Shown one piece after another: positions 52,317 to 64,000 of a stretch of DNA of 64,000 nucleotides. Position numbers and translations under genes: made by a program. The stretch comes from Erpobdella octoculata. Its lineage: Eukaryota; Annelida; Clitellata; Hirudinida; Erpobdellidae. Positions within the stretch are counted from its first letter, which is position 1; each line of letters starts with the position of its first letter. The DNA lies in contig OZ022246.1 of the NCBI GenBank assembly GCA_963978895.1, positions 6,548,432-6,612,431 on the forward strand. Direction: 5' to 3'. The notes under the pieces were generated by a model, which was not told the DNA's origin, did not search any database, and worked only from the letters and a program-made list of their open reading frames with translations.

Positions 52317-52772
52317 CATTCTTTTTTTTCTCTATCTATCTCTCTTATTTTTTCTGCCTCTGTTTCTGTATACTCTGTATGTGGTTTAATTAACGTCTGG
52401 ATCTGTCTGAGACAATTTAGACAGTGTGCATGTTTGAGTGTTCTGTGACGTGTTTATGTGGCGCGAAACGAGTGTCCGTGTGTTGGCTTTGGGGCAGAGA
52501 GGCCGCCAAAAGCACAAGGCTTTTGTGGCTACATGGCTCGATTCACTCCAGCTCACCAAATATTAAGGTGCAATAGGTTGGGCCTACCCTTCAGCTAACA
52601 ATTTAACCAGTCTCGGATGAAAATCATAGGCTTATGATATCACTCAAACTGCCCTCTCCCCGCTCCTTTATCTGTCTCTGTCATTTGCTTCATATTTATA
52701 TACCTTTTTCTGTCCACTTTTTCTCTCTTCGGAAGTATGTAGAAAGAGAAAGAGAGAGAGGGAAAGAGAGAT

Positions 52773-52827
<55 letters not shown>

Positions 52828-53878
52828 ATGTTTATATACTGCATGTTGAGGATACGGGAATTTTAATAAATTAATTTCATATAAGTCTGAGCGTGGTTGT
52901 ATAGAAATCGCAAGTAAACATAATCGTGATTTTGTTTTGTAATATGTGTGCATATGTCTCCAGTACTCTCCAGCTCACTCTGTGCATCTGCGAAGAAATG
53001 TACGTGATAACAACTCACGGTAAATGTACGTGTGTACGTGTGTTCAGCTGAAGGTTTACGGAATTAATTTAACTGTGTTAAGTCGTGTGAGAGATTTTTG
53101 TGCTTCTATTTCTAGTCCGCGGAACGTTTGTGAATAACGATGTGGTTAAGCGACAACAGAGCACATTTCACCAGTTGATTTTTATAACAGTTTATCTTCG
53201 CTTTCTCTCCTTCGCTCTTTTTCTCTACTAGTTTTTCTCTCTTTCCTTCTCTTTCTCTTTCTCTTCCTCCTTCTCTTCCCCTCTCTCTCTCCCTCCTTCT
53301 CTTTCTCTTCTTTCCCAAATTTCTCTCTCTCTTTTTTCTTTTTCTCACTCTTCATTTCTATCTGTTTTTTTAAATAATTTTTTAATTTTCCTTCTCCGGT
53401 TACTATCGAATAGGAAACTCCTTCACTTTAGTCATATTAATTAGAAATTAAATTTATAGAAAGTTCTCTTAAAAATAGCTCAAATTCAATGTGAGAAAGA
53501 TTTAAAGGTCTTAGAATAGAATTCTTTTTTCGGGCATACAATGGTGCTTTTTCGTTTCTCAATACGTTTTTTTAAATGATAATAATCTTTAAATTAAATA
53601 AATTCTAGAAATGATTTGTATAGATGATTTTAAGTTAGAAAAATATAATTTTTAATCAATCAATCCCATAAACGACATGAAACGAAAATGGAAAATCAAG
53701 TTTAGGACCACAGAAGTCCAAGAGTAACTTCACTCATTAATAACAGCTCTGTTTCTGGAATTGTCATGCCATACACTCATCATCATCTTTGTCGTCGTCG
53801 TTATCAACATTGTCATCATCAATAATCAATAATAATTAATAAATGACTAATGGTTAATAATCAATCATCAGAAACTAA

Positions 53879-53951
<73 letters not shown>

Positions 53952-54009
53952 TTATTAATTAATGATTAATGATTAATAATTAATCAAAAACTAATGATAA
54001 ATGACTAAT
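52317..54009. other. Intergenic with purine/pyrimidine tracts
   Basis: (GA)n at about 52743-52822, a CT-rich tract at 53208-53350, and (TA)n at 53881-53944 flanked by AATTAATAATTAAT-like words. No gene. Confidence 0.45.
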
Positions 54010-54250
54010 GTATATATAAATGAGATTATGTTTGTTTGTATGTATGTATCTCCTTTATGCATTGCTACACCATTCATCGGATCATAACGAAATTTTCACA
54101 CAACCTTGAGAGTCAATGGGGAAACCTTTTGTGAAAAAAATTGAAATCGGTCACAAATGAGCGGAGAGGGAGCGCGAGAAAGCGAAAACGGGAACTGAAA
54201 AATGAGCGGGAACGGGAAAGCTAGCGGAAACGGAAAAGCGACTGAGAGCG
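54010..54250 (+). mobile_element. GA-rich element, truncated
   Basis: Starts TATATATAAATGAGATTATG, then GCTACACCATTCATCGGATC and a few GGGAACGGGAAAGCTA-type units. The usual 3' end is missing. Confidence 0.6.
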
Positions 54251-54277
54251 AATGAATTTGTAATATATTGGAAAAGT

Positions 54278-54370
54278 TCAATTTTGCCTCGCTTTAGCGA
54301 GCCAGTCCCAAGTCTTGAAAAAGGAGGAGGGAACAGTTAAAAATTATCAAATTATGATCCACTACAAGAA
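54278..54370. repeat. Repeat fragment shared with 4570-4680
   Basis: GCGAGCCAGTCCCAAGTCT and AGTACTT words match the segment nested in the hAT-like element at 4308-5948. Confidence 0.55.
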
Positions 54371-55996
54371 GTACTTCGGTATATCTTTCATACTGCTATT
54401 TCAGTCTTAAAAAAGCTGTTGCGAAGGACTCCAATGTATTAAAAAAATACATTAGGACCTCTTTTATACGACCCCCCGTTATGCGACTTTAGTGATCATA
54501 CGACATAAAAAAAATTTGCCCGGATTAAAATTCCCTATCTCTTCCATACTAATTTGTTTCCCTTATCTGACCTATTCCATAACTCGCCCAACGATCTTGT
54601 TGTGGCATTATCTGCTTGAATAAATCTAGTATGCGACCTGCAGTAGATCATGGATATCTTGATATCCATGAGTAGATTAAAGCATTTAAAATTGTCTTTA
54701 TATGTAATAAAGGCCAGTGGGGTTTTGCTAATTTTCTGGTTCTTTTGAACTGTCTACTCTTCAGTAACTAATAAAAGACTAAAATGGTTCAGTGCCTGGC
54801 AATACTGTCCATAGGTCTGCTTTCTAGGTATCCACTTTAGAAGACTGTTACTCTACGTATTTTACATACCACGATATCGATTGGATGTAAAATCTGATTA
54901 AGTCCATCTTTTCTGCAGTTTTTATAATTTATCTGTCATTGTTCTAGGATGTTATTTTACATTAATTAGTGATTATGGGTTTTTATATCCTAAAAATGTC
55001 TAATAAGCAAATAGAAAAAGAAGACCAAAAAAGGCTGAGAAACATGCAGTCAATTGTTAAACAGTAAAAGTTTTAATGATTTTAACCTAAAAATATTTAA
55101 CAACAATAATTAAGTTTGCCCCCTTGATTGTCAATTTACCTAAATAAAAACCCTACAACTTAATATAACTGACGACAATCTTTAGTTTGAAGTCTGAAAA
55201 CTACCATAGAGCGACATAACCAAAATTGCTTAGAAAAAGTTAACAATATAAAAACAAAGTTTTTTAACCAAATGCTTTAATGTTATGAAAACTCACATTT
55301 TAAAATTAATGTTTTATGTTATTAAAACTCTAATTTTAAAAACATTATTTTAAACTTTTATTTTTTGTTGAAAAAATGTTTTATGCAAAACTAATTATTG
55401 ATTATTGCATTGTCATCAGGCAAAAGCATGTATACCAAATTTGAAAAAAAATCTGTTATCAAGAATTGACTCAAAAATTCATTGGAAAAAATAGACACAA
55501 AGATTAAAAGATCATAAAAGCATTCATAAAAAGAAATACAGCTAATAAAACTTGTTTTTCAATTGTTTTATTTATTTGTCATGATTCGTTGATTAAAAAC
55601 AATTTATTAGTTGAACAAAATATTTTTTATAAATATAATTAATCTTATAGCCTGAAAAACAAACTATAATTTCATGCTATTTTCAAGTTGAAAAAGTAAT
55701 TAAATAAACCAAAACAACTAAAAAAACAATTTAAAAAAAAATTCAAGTAAATTTTTATTCAACTTTGTTCAACATTTCAACATATATGTTGCGCCGACAA
55801 CATTACTTTACAGTCCCTGAAATTATGCAATAAGCAATAAGGCTCAAAAGTAGAAATTTAGCCATACCAGTAAAATAAAAAGCTATTTATCGTAAACCTT
55901 CCCTAAAATTTTCTCAATTCAGAACTACTTAAATACCAAATTTCGTTCAAATTGGTCCTGCGGTTTGGATTTTTAAGAAGACAAACAAACAGACTG

Positions 55997-56000
<4 letters not shown>
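54371..56000. other. AT-rich intergenic sequence
   Basis: Nothing recognised apart from GATATCCATGAGTAG/TGGATATCTTGATATCC near 54645, a small imperfect palindrome. Confidence 0.4.

Positions 56001-56053
<53 letters not shown>
56001..56053. repeat. (TA)n microsatellite
   Basis: About 53 bp of alternating TA. Confidence 0.95.
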
Positions 56054-56056
<3 letters not shown>

Positions 56057-58506
56057 ACCGACGCATATGTTGTTACATGTGTGCGCGTGTTCTTGTCAAT
56101 TTTCCCGCGTCTGAGCGATGTAGAGAATATAGACATATGTTGCATCTCTTCAGAGGTATTGCTGCTGATCGGAGGAAAGGAGGGGGAAAAGAGACACGGA
56201 GCGTACGGGAGGGATGGAGTAAGGGGGGATGTCGGTTGCAGATCCCGTGGATGATTAATTGGCTCACAAGCCAATAATGAACGAGTTGGAAAAACGTTAT
56301 GTCAAACTCGAGGCAGAAAGACTAACAACAAACAAAGGAGAAAGCCTTAAAACGCGCAAAAGAAGGCGAGGTGTATCTTCGGAGAATGTGAGTGTGTGTC
56401 GGCGTGTGCGTGTTGTTGCCAGTCTGTGTCCGTGCGTGTGTGATGTATGGCAGTGTGTGCCTGTGATGAACGGCATCAGCTGTCGTGCCCAGCCACGATG
56501 CAATGTCGACGCCTTTGACGATCATTTTCCAAATGAAAAAAACAAAAACTGCTTTTTTGGCGCCCAACAGAATTTCTTTTTTTGTTATTCTTCTTTTTAT
56601 CCATGTCTTCCGAATTTCCTTCTTCCACCGTTTCCTACTTATTTTTCTTCTCATGTAACTCAGATTTGGAAAGTTCCTTCTGAGAAACGAGAAAGAGATA
56701 TATGCAGGGCAAGCAGTCAAGATCGGACAAGAGACGGCCGAATGAAATTTTATAACTACTTTTTATAACTTGTTTGCATTGAGACGATTCGCAAGTTACA
56801 CCATGCCACAGCGGGAGAAAAGTCGTTGTGGATCGTTTAACCTCGGGATATCTTATTTCTTTCATTATCATAACAACCAACCACTTGTTACATTTCAATC
56901 ATCTTCTCCTCAAACTGCTTTTCAAAAAGCGATGTTTCGTGCCCTTTTCTTTTCTCTCTTTCTCTCTCTCTCAACCCTTTCTCTACCATTTTCTCCTTTT
57001 CCTCTGCCGACTCTACGCACGGACGTATTTCTTGGGAAACGGACGTGAGAGAATGGTAGATCGAGAACGAAGGAATATGGCTCTGTTGCTTGCCATCTTC
57101 TACTTTCTCTCTCTTTTTTAGTTCGTCGGCTTGGGTGATCTTAAAAATGAAGACTTTTGGGATTGCGACGACGATTAAAATGATTCACGCAATGATGATG
57201 GTGCAGTGTTCTGTCCCCTGTGCTGATGTCGGGGAAACTGAGAAAATGAACGTCAGTTTTGTTCATGTCTTATTCATGGTTGGTTGTCTCTTGTCGATCT
57301 CCCACGCTCGTCGTGAACAAAGATTTTTTCACTTTCTTCTTCCTCTTCTTCTTTTTCTTCTTCTCTAGTTCTTCGTTCTGGGAAATAGGCTACTAGATCC
57401 CAGTTCATATGTCGGCCTGGTTGAAAGCTGAAAGTTGCTGAAGTTGGATTCAAATTATTGTTATATTAAATTTCCTCTTGATCTAAACATAAAAAAATAT
57501 TATTATAGCGTGAAATAAATTTTATTTTATTTTATTACACCTGTCAGATTACGAAGCAGCTTAGAAAAGTCAAATACTCAGTGTGAAGATCAAACGTCGA
57601 AATATTATTTCTAGGCGCGCGTTTTTTTTCTTAATATTCTTCATATTTCAGAAACATATTAAATTTCTCACACAAGTATTTTCCTTGCATTTCTTTGTTT
57701 GAAAAGGTTTTTTTTATTATAAAAAATTGAATAAAAGACAAAATAATATTTCTAATCACAAACACCATCAAACTTCTTCTGCGGTCTTTGTTGCCTTGTT
57801 TGTTGCCTTGGTGCGAATTCGCAGCTCAAAATTGAACAAAGCAAAGGAGAGCGCACTGAAATGCTTAGATAAGAATTGCCTTCATGGAATATATAAAATA
57901 ATTTATTTTCTTCATTCTCTAACACACACACACGGCTTTCAACACTGATCGTACGTCTTGAAAAGTTATTTTCTTTCAATTTATTTATTTTTATTTTCGA
58001 TCCTGGCGCTCGTACCGAGTGCTATAACGCGAGATCACGGAACTGAAGCCGAACTGTCCAACCAAAGTGATTGTGATTAATAATAATAATATGTTATCAA
58101 TTGTTTGCGTTTATGTAGGCTAGGTAGCGGTTCTTATTTTCAGATTAACTCATTTTATTTTGTTTTATTGATTGATTGATTGTATTATAAAAAGGAAACT
58201 AAAAGTATTTATAAGAAAGATTAACCAGGTGATTTCAACAATAAACGTGCAAGTATTTCGCGCTTTGTATCGCCTCCTATCTGGTTAGCCCATGCAAAGT
58301 AAACTGATACCAGACAATATCAATGAAAAAGATAGAAATAATGGGGGAGTGGGGAGGTGGGAGGGTGGAAGAATGGCTGGATGCGTTATGGTAACTCTGT
58401 ACCTTAGGCAAATTGCTGAGTCTGGGCGTTTCGACCATGTAAAGGGCTAAATGACATGGTTATTTTGCCACGAAAGGAAGAGTCTGGACTTCCTGGACCA
58501 TCCCCC
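56054..58506. other. Intergenic, no gene seen
   Basis: Open frames occur around 56259-56768 and 56770-57368, but none shows a known domain or consistent splice sites. CT-rich patches at 56955-57000. Confidence 0.35.
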
Positions 58507-59678
58507 TGGATGGATGGATGGATGGATGGATGGATGGATGGATGGATGGATGGATGGATGGATGGATGGATGGATGGATGGATGGATGGATGGATGGATG
58601 GATGGATGGATGGATGGATGGATGGATGGATGGATGGATGGATGGATGGATGGATGGATGGATGGATGGATGGATGGATGGATGGATGGATGGATGGATG
58701 GATGGATGGATGGATGGATGGATGGATGGATGGATGGATGGATGGATGGATGGATGGATGGATGGATGGATGGATGGATGGATGGATGGATGGATGGATG
58801 GATGGATGGATGGATGGATGGATGGATGGATGGATGGATGGATGGATGGATGGATGGATGGATGGATGGATGGATGGATGGATGGATGGATGGATGGATG
58901 GATGGATGGATGGATGGATGGATGGATGGATGGATGGATGGATGGATGGATGGATGGATGGATGGATGGATGGATGGATGGATGGATGGATGGATGGATG
59001 GATGGATGGATGGATGGATGGATGGATGGATGGATGGATGGATGGATGGATGGATGGATGGATGGATGGATGGATGGATGGATGGATGGATGGATGGATG
59101 GATGGATGGATGGATGGATGGATGGATGGATGGATGGATGGATGGATGGATGGATGGATGGATGGATGGATGGATGGATGGATGGATGGATGGATGGATG
59201 GATGGATGGATGGATGGATGGATGGATGGATGGATGGATGGATGGATGGATGGATGGATGGATGGATGGATGGATGGATGGAGGGATGGATGGATGGATG
59301 GATGGATGGATGGATGGATGGATGGATGGATGGATGGATGGATGGATGGATGGATGGATGGATGGATGGATGGATGGATGGATGGATGGATGGATGGATG
59401 GATGGATGGATGGATGGATGGATGGATGGATGGATGGATGGATGGATGGATGGATGGATGGATGGATGGATGGATGGATGGATGGATGGATGGATGGATG
59501 GATGGATGGATGGATGGATGGATGGATGGATGGATGGATGGATGGATGGATGGATGGATGGATGGATGGATGGATGGATGGATGGATGGATGGATGGATG
59601 GATGGATGGATGGATGGATGGATGGATGGATGGATGGATGGATGGATGGATGGATGGATGGATGGATGGATGGATGGA
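58507..59678. repeat. (GGAT)n array, about 1.17 kb
   Basis: Roughly 290 GGAT units. The only break I can see inside the array is a T-to-G change near 59283 (GGAGGGATGG). GGAT has no stop in any plus-strand frame, so three long MDGW-type frames appear; these are artefacts. Confidence 0.98.
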
Positions 59679-61487
59679 CGGGTAGATGGGTGAGTTGTGG
59701 TAATTTTTATAAAAAAAGAACTTTCGAAATATTTATGGCAACCGGAAGTAGAAAAGTTTTTGAAATGAAAATGAGCAGGTGAAAGATTTTTAGTTATTTT
59801 TAATAAAATAATAATAAAAGATTATAGATAAGGTTATACAGTTAGAATTATGTATGTCTTATGCTAATAAACATTTAATTTTGTTCATTCATCGTAGTCT
59901 TATAAAAGCGCTAAACTACTGCTAACACTATTATCACCAGCGACCACAAAACTACATACGACTACAACTACCATTTTCATTATTCCAACTATCATCCAGC
60001 AGCTCCTTCTCAAAATCAACCTACAACTTTTCTTTTCAGACCTTTTATTTCCTTCTTTGTTGTAGAAAGTATATATACTTGAATAAATTAAAATAAATTA
60101 AGCATCTGCTAGTAATATTTTTTAAAAATCTCTGGTAAATAAATATTTATCGTAATTTTGATGAAAGTCTTTTCTTTCGTTTTGCGACAAATTTTGCAAG
60201 TACCAATGCCAACTCTAATTCCAATTCAAAAATAGAAACTTCTTACATTAAAAACAAAACAAAAATGAATGCTGTGCAATGAAGTACTTGTACAAGTACT
60301 AGTACAAGTACAAATACAAGTAATAGTACAAGTACTAGTACAAGTACAAGTACAAGTACTAGTACAAGTACTAGCTGAAACAGGCTGTTTAAATAGCAAC
60401 TGTTATGAATGTTGAAGATTTGAAGATTCAGAGCAGTAAGCAAGAAAATGATTCTACTCACCAGATGTATGAAATAAAATTGCCAAAAAAATGATTAAAA
60501 AATTATAAAAACAGACTTGATAACCTTCAAAACAAATATTGCCTATTTGATTCAACAAAATTGGCTAGAAACTCCAAAGAGGTAATTTAAATCGTAAATA
60601 AAAATAAATCATTTACGATTTTTGAATAAACTTAAAGGAGACAAAAAAACAGAAAAGTCAGTTTGCTCTCTCCGAAATTGTCAACCAAATTATTAACAAA
60701 TAACAAAGTTCGCCAGAAATAGTTTTTATAAGTTGTAAGATATAGGCTACTCACACTAATGGTCAATTTGGTTATAAGACTCCATTTCTTTTGATGATAA
60801 TTTGCAATGATAGCTCATGGAACTGTCATAATTAAAATGTAAGTATGACTTATTAAACATCCATTAACCTGGTCAGGTCAGGTCAAACAGCCGATGACCT
60901 GCTCACATCTTTAACGAAGAAATAAAATCTAAAATTTGAGAAAACGTTCAAAACGTCTGTTTTTCATACGTAGTATCAAAGACAATGGAAACAAGCAAAG
61001 AAATATTTTTTTTATTGTATTTTCACGTTTTTAATTAGACGAGAAAAGTTTTAGTTCACTTTTAAATCTTCTCCTGAATAGGCAACATATCACTTAAACA
61101 AACATCTATTAAATTAGTGATAACAATACAGTTTATCCATGTATTGATTAACTTTGTTACTAATGTTTTAAACAGTTATTTTCTTAGCTATATGACTCAC
61201 ACTCGTGTTTCCAAATAATGTTTTATATAAAAAAATAATTTAAATACGGAAATTTTATCATTAACCAAATTATGCTTTTTTATTTGTTAAGTCAGCAAGT
61301 AAAATACAACATCTTCTGCTTTTGGATCGCATTATATTCAAACAATTCGTCTATACTAGCAAGTAGCATTAAACGTTTTTATAAGCTAAATTGTTACTCT
61401 GACGATTGATGCTGAAGAAACGATGTCGAAACTTCCACGACACCAATAAACTTTAAGTTAAACTTCTCCAACTTTTCCATATCCTTC
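59679..61487. other. AT-rich intergenic sequence
   Basis: Contains the AGTACA array at 60283-60374 and otherwise nothing recognised. Confidence 0.45.
60283..60374. repeat. AGTACA/AGTACT hexamer array
   Basis: Alternating AGTACA and AGTACT units, self-complementary (GTAC) throughout. Confidence 0.9.
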
Positions 61488-62666
61488 ATATTAACTAGAG
61501 ATGGGAATCGAACCCAAAATTAGAAGTTCGAGTTCGGTTCGGTTGATCATTTTTGGGTTCGGGTTCGGTCCCCTTTGGGTTCGAGTTTGGTTCGGGTTCG
61601 GTCCCTTTTGGGTTCGAGTTCGGTTCGGGTTCGGCTGCTATGGGGTTCGAGTTCAGTTCGGGTTCGGTTGCTGTGGGGTTCGAGTTCGGTTCGACTTTTA
61701 TTCGAGTTCGAATGTAATCGACCAGTTAAAGTTTGTTCGAGTTTAGCTCGAAATGTGATGACTATTGATTGAGTTTAGTTCAATTTTTTAATACACAAAT
61801 AATAGGTACATTTATTTTAACATTATTTAAAATAAGAACAAATCAGAAATTGTAATTGTATTTTAAAAATATTAGTTGCTCTTTCAAAATCTGTTGAATG
61901 CAAATAAAGTAAATGTAAAAAATAAAAGTATTTTAAATAGCACCATACTTATAAAAATATTTTAAATAATACTATAATTATAGTCCCAAACTGTAATGAC
62001 TTTGAATGTTATAATAGTTTAATAGACATAATTTAAATTTAATCATTTCATCTTTACCATCTTCAAAAGGCAAACACACTTGAAACTATTCCAAATATGA
62101 CTCTTTGTCCATGTCGCATCTACTAATCGCGCCTGATTTTGAGACACCAGCTTATCAAAGTTTTTACAATCACTTCTAACTTTCGCTATATCAAGTTTTT
62201 TCGATGGAGAAGAAACAATGATACAATCCATTATAAATTATTGAATAGAAATGCCACCGCTTATAACAATGAAAACAATAACAAAACAAATAACGCTGGT
62301 CCGTTTTTTCTTTTTCATAGATAAAAAAGCAAAGAAAAATAATCAAATAAGTGATATTAAAAAGCTTGGCCCAAGATTGTCATTTAATTTTCTAGGTTGG
62401 CTTTTTTTAATTTTGTTCAGATGATGTTTTAACTGGGTTCGAGTTCGGTTCGAGTTCGACCATTAATGGGTTCGAGTTCGGTTCGAGTTCGACCATTAAT
62501 GGGTTCGAGTTCGGTTCGAGTTCGACCGTCATTGGGTTCGAGTTCGGTTCGAGTTCGGTGCATAAAAATTTGGGTTCGTTCGAGTTCGGTTCGAAATGCT
62601 AAAATGTGGGTTCGAGTTCGAAAAGTTCGGTTCGAGTTCGGTTCGATTCCCATCTCTAATATTAAC
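61488..62666. mobile_element. hAT-like element with perfect 8-bp target duplication
   Basis: The element is 61496-62658. Its 19-bp TIR TAGAGATGGGAATCGAACC is exactly inverted at the right end. ATATTAAC flanks both sides (61488-61495 and 62659-62666). GGGTTCGAGTTCGGTTCG-type words repeat inside both ends (about 61520-61700 and 62430-62650), separated by AT-rich filler without a transposase. The exact duplication suggests a fairly recent insertion. Confidence 0.88.
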
Positions 62667-63907
62667 GATTTTACAAGCCAAATACTTTTCACAAGACCAT
62701 CCTCGAAACCAAATGCTATATGTGTGTCGGTGACAATGGCCAGTACTTTTCCATATGTGTGCAGATTGCACGATGAAAACACCAGCCGATGATAATCTCT
62801 CTGACTGCTGCTCCTTTGGCAGCTCCTGTCGTAACTGCAACTGCTACTAACACCGATACAACCGTTTCACTACACCTTCTGCTTAACAATTTTAATAAGC
62901 ACAAACTAAACGCCGTTTAAATGTATTAACTTTACAGCGAGAAGCATTAAGTTTGTTTGATCGGTCGAAAGCGGGAAAAAAATAAACATGAAAACAAAAA
63001 TTTTAGAAATGGAGAAAAGAATTTGGAATGTTTGTGGACACTTCGTCTCCGCTCACAAATGGAAGTCTGGAAACTCGATTCTCAATTCTCATATATGTTT
63101 TAAAAGAAAACGAAATAGATGAGCTCCTCTCTTCTCTTTTCTTTTTTTCACTTATTATCGTCCGAATGTCCGCACGCACTCAGGCTTTAGTGCACGTGAA
63201 CTAAAGAATGAAAATTAATTTATTCATTACTGCTCGAAGAAACGCCGCGTTATTTTTCACTTACACGTACTCACGTTTTTTTTTCTTCTTTCAACACTTC
63301 GATGAATTACTCAATAAACAAACCTTTGACGCATGTCCCGCTTTGCGTTCCAGCGAGCGCAGCGCAGCGATCACACGGACGGAGGCGTACGCGAAGTAGA
63401 AGTTCATTTGCGATAGAAGTCGACTGGAAATCTGTCTTTGTTTGCCGAGGTTGGATGAGGTTTCGGAAACAATTCCAACTCCCCGTGCAGACCAACTTGC
63501 TATTTGTTTTCATCCCGCCCGGAGTTGATGCCTTCGCAGTTGCAAATGCTGCAAATCACTCACGTGACTTGTTCAAGATGAGGTCCGCCAACCTCTGAGC
63601 ATCCTCGCGTAGGCCGCGGCGTCGAAACGCGAAAACACATCAGGATTGATTGCGCCGAGTGTAATATTTTGTTGTTTGTAATTTTTTTTTAGAAGGTGAA
63701 CAACAAGAAGGAGAGAAAGAAAATGAAAAAGAAAGAAAACAAGAAAGAGAAAGAAAACAAGAAAGGAAGAATAGAGCCGGAAAGATGTTGAAATAGAGGT
63801 CAATATATATATATATATTTAATAGAGAAATAATAAAGTTTATTTTTGTTTTCATAAAAGTTATTACACAAACATGTTACTGAATGTTTGAGTTTTGTTT
63901 TTCTCGG
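62667..63907. other. Intergenic and 3' flank of the next gene
   Basis: 63330-63640 is CpG-richer. 63700-63780 is a GAAA-rich purine tract. TTTATT at about 63839-63844 is a minus-strand AATAAA about 65 bp past the stop at 63908. No complete gene. Confidence 0.4.
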
Positions 63908-64000
63908 TCATTTTGAAATGTTATTGACCAGGTCGTGAATGAGTTTTGAAGTTTCTTGATCGACTTTTTGTGGGAGGGTCACCTTCAACTGCTTGTTCTG
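63908..64000 (-). CDS. Probable 3'-terminal coding exon, gene continues outside window
   Basis: On the minus strand the last 93 bases read without a stop for 30 codons. They begin QNKQLKVTLPQKVDQETSKL, finish with NNISK and stop at TGA. Composition is coding-like in an otherwise AT-rich flank, and a poly(A) signal follows within about 65 bp. The product is not recognised. The upstream part is missing. Confidence 0.5.
   Translation of the reverse strand, partial: QNKQLKVTLPQKVDQETSKLIHDLVNNISK

Noticed and set aside
58451..59782. Three long frames encoding MDGW repeats
   Set aside because: They are the three readings of a GGAT microsatellite, which has no stop codon in any plus frame.
61390..61440. 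Hammerhead ribozyme or Penelope-element end (CTGACGA ... CGAAAC)
   Set aside because: The conserved core words are present, but the stem II closing pair does not form and no flanking pair of repeats was found.
61496..61520. tRNA gene suggested by GGTTCGATTCCC
   Set aside because: The B-box match lies in a transposon TIR; no A box or cloverleaf can be built around it.

Overview
This is an AT-rich eukaryotic window. It has spliced genes with GT-AG introns, abundant microsatellites and many nested non-autonomous transposons. The best-supported gene is an even-skipped/Evx homeobox gene with the conserved intron inside the homeobox. That points to a bilaterian invertebrate. A protostome, possibly a spiralian, is my guess; I cannot place it further from sequence alone. 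No bacterial features, operons or CRISPR arrays are present.

Layout. 1-178 is the cut end of a small hAT-like element. 764-1531 (-) is a compact intronless gene for a heavily N-glycosylated single-pass membrane protein of unknown family. 1760-2800 is a decayed non-LTR retrotransposon. 4308-5948 is a hAT-like element with other elements nested in it. The Evx gene runs 8367-17360 (+). Two distal coding exons (8367-8603, 8805-9012) and one proximal coding exon (15786-15849, behind a TATAAAAG box) all end in the same phase and all join in frame to the homeobox exon at 16043. The roughly 7 kb between them holds a large tandem-monomer element (9532-12203), itself interrupted by a foldback element with an 11-bp target duplication. 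A C2H2 zinc-finger gene lies tail-to-tail with Evx on the minus strand (18630-37191). I assembled six exons that stay in phase throughout and encode about 814 residues with five zinc fingers. Its introns hold GA-rich minisatellite elements, TA tracts and an interspersed repeat. A probable promoter for it (NRF1-type site, CRE, ATGGCG motifs) lies at 38200-38470.

From 38.5 kb to 63.9 kb I see no convincing gene. The region contains three hAT-like elements with target duplications or TIRs (39066-40388, 46319-47597, 61496-62658), a tRNA-derived SINE, an interstitial TTAGGG array inside an inverted repeat, an E-box cluster, an element inserted into a CATA microsatellite, and an almost pure GGAT array of about 1.17 kb. 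The last 93 bases (63908-64000, -) look like the 3'-terminal coding exon of a further gene that continues outside the window.

Function. The two main genes encode DNA-binding regulators, Evx and a multi-zinc-finger protein. They are convergent, about 1.27 kb apart, and nothing in the sequence shows that they act together. The rest is mostly a record of transposon insertion, where interrupted and uninterrupted copies of the same repeats let several insertions be dated relative to each other.
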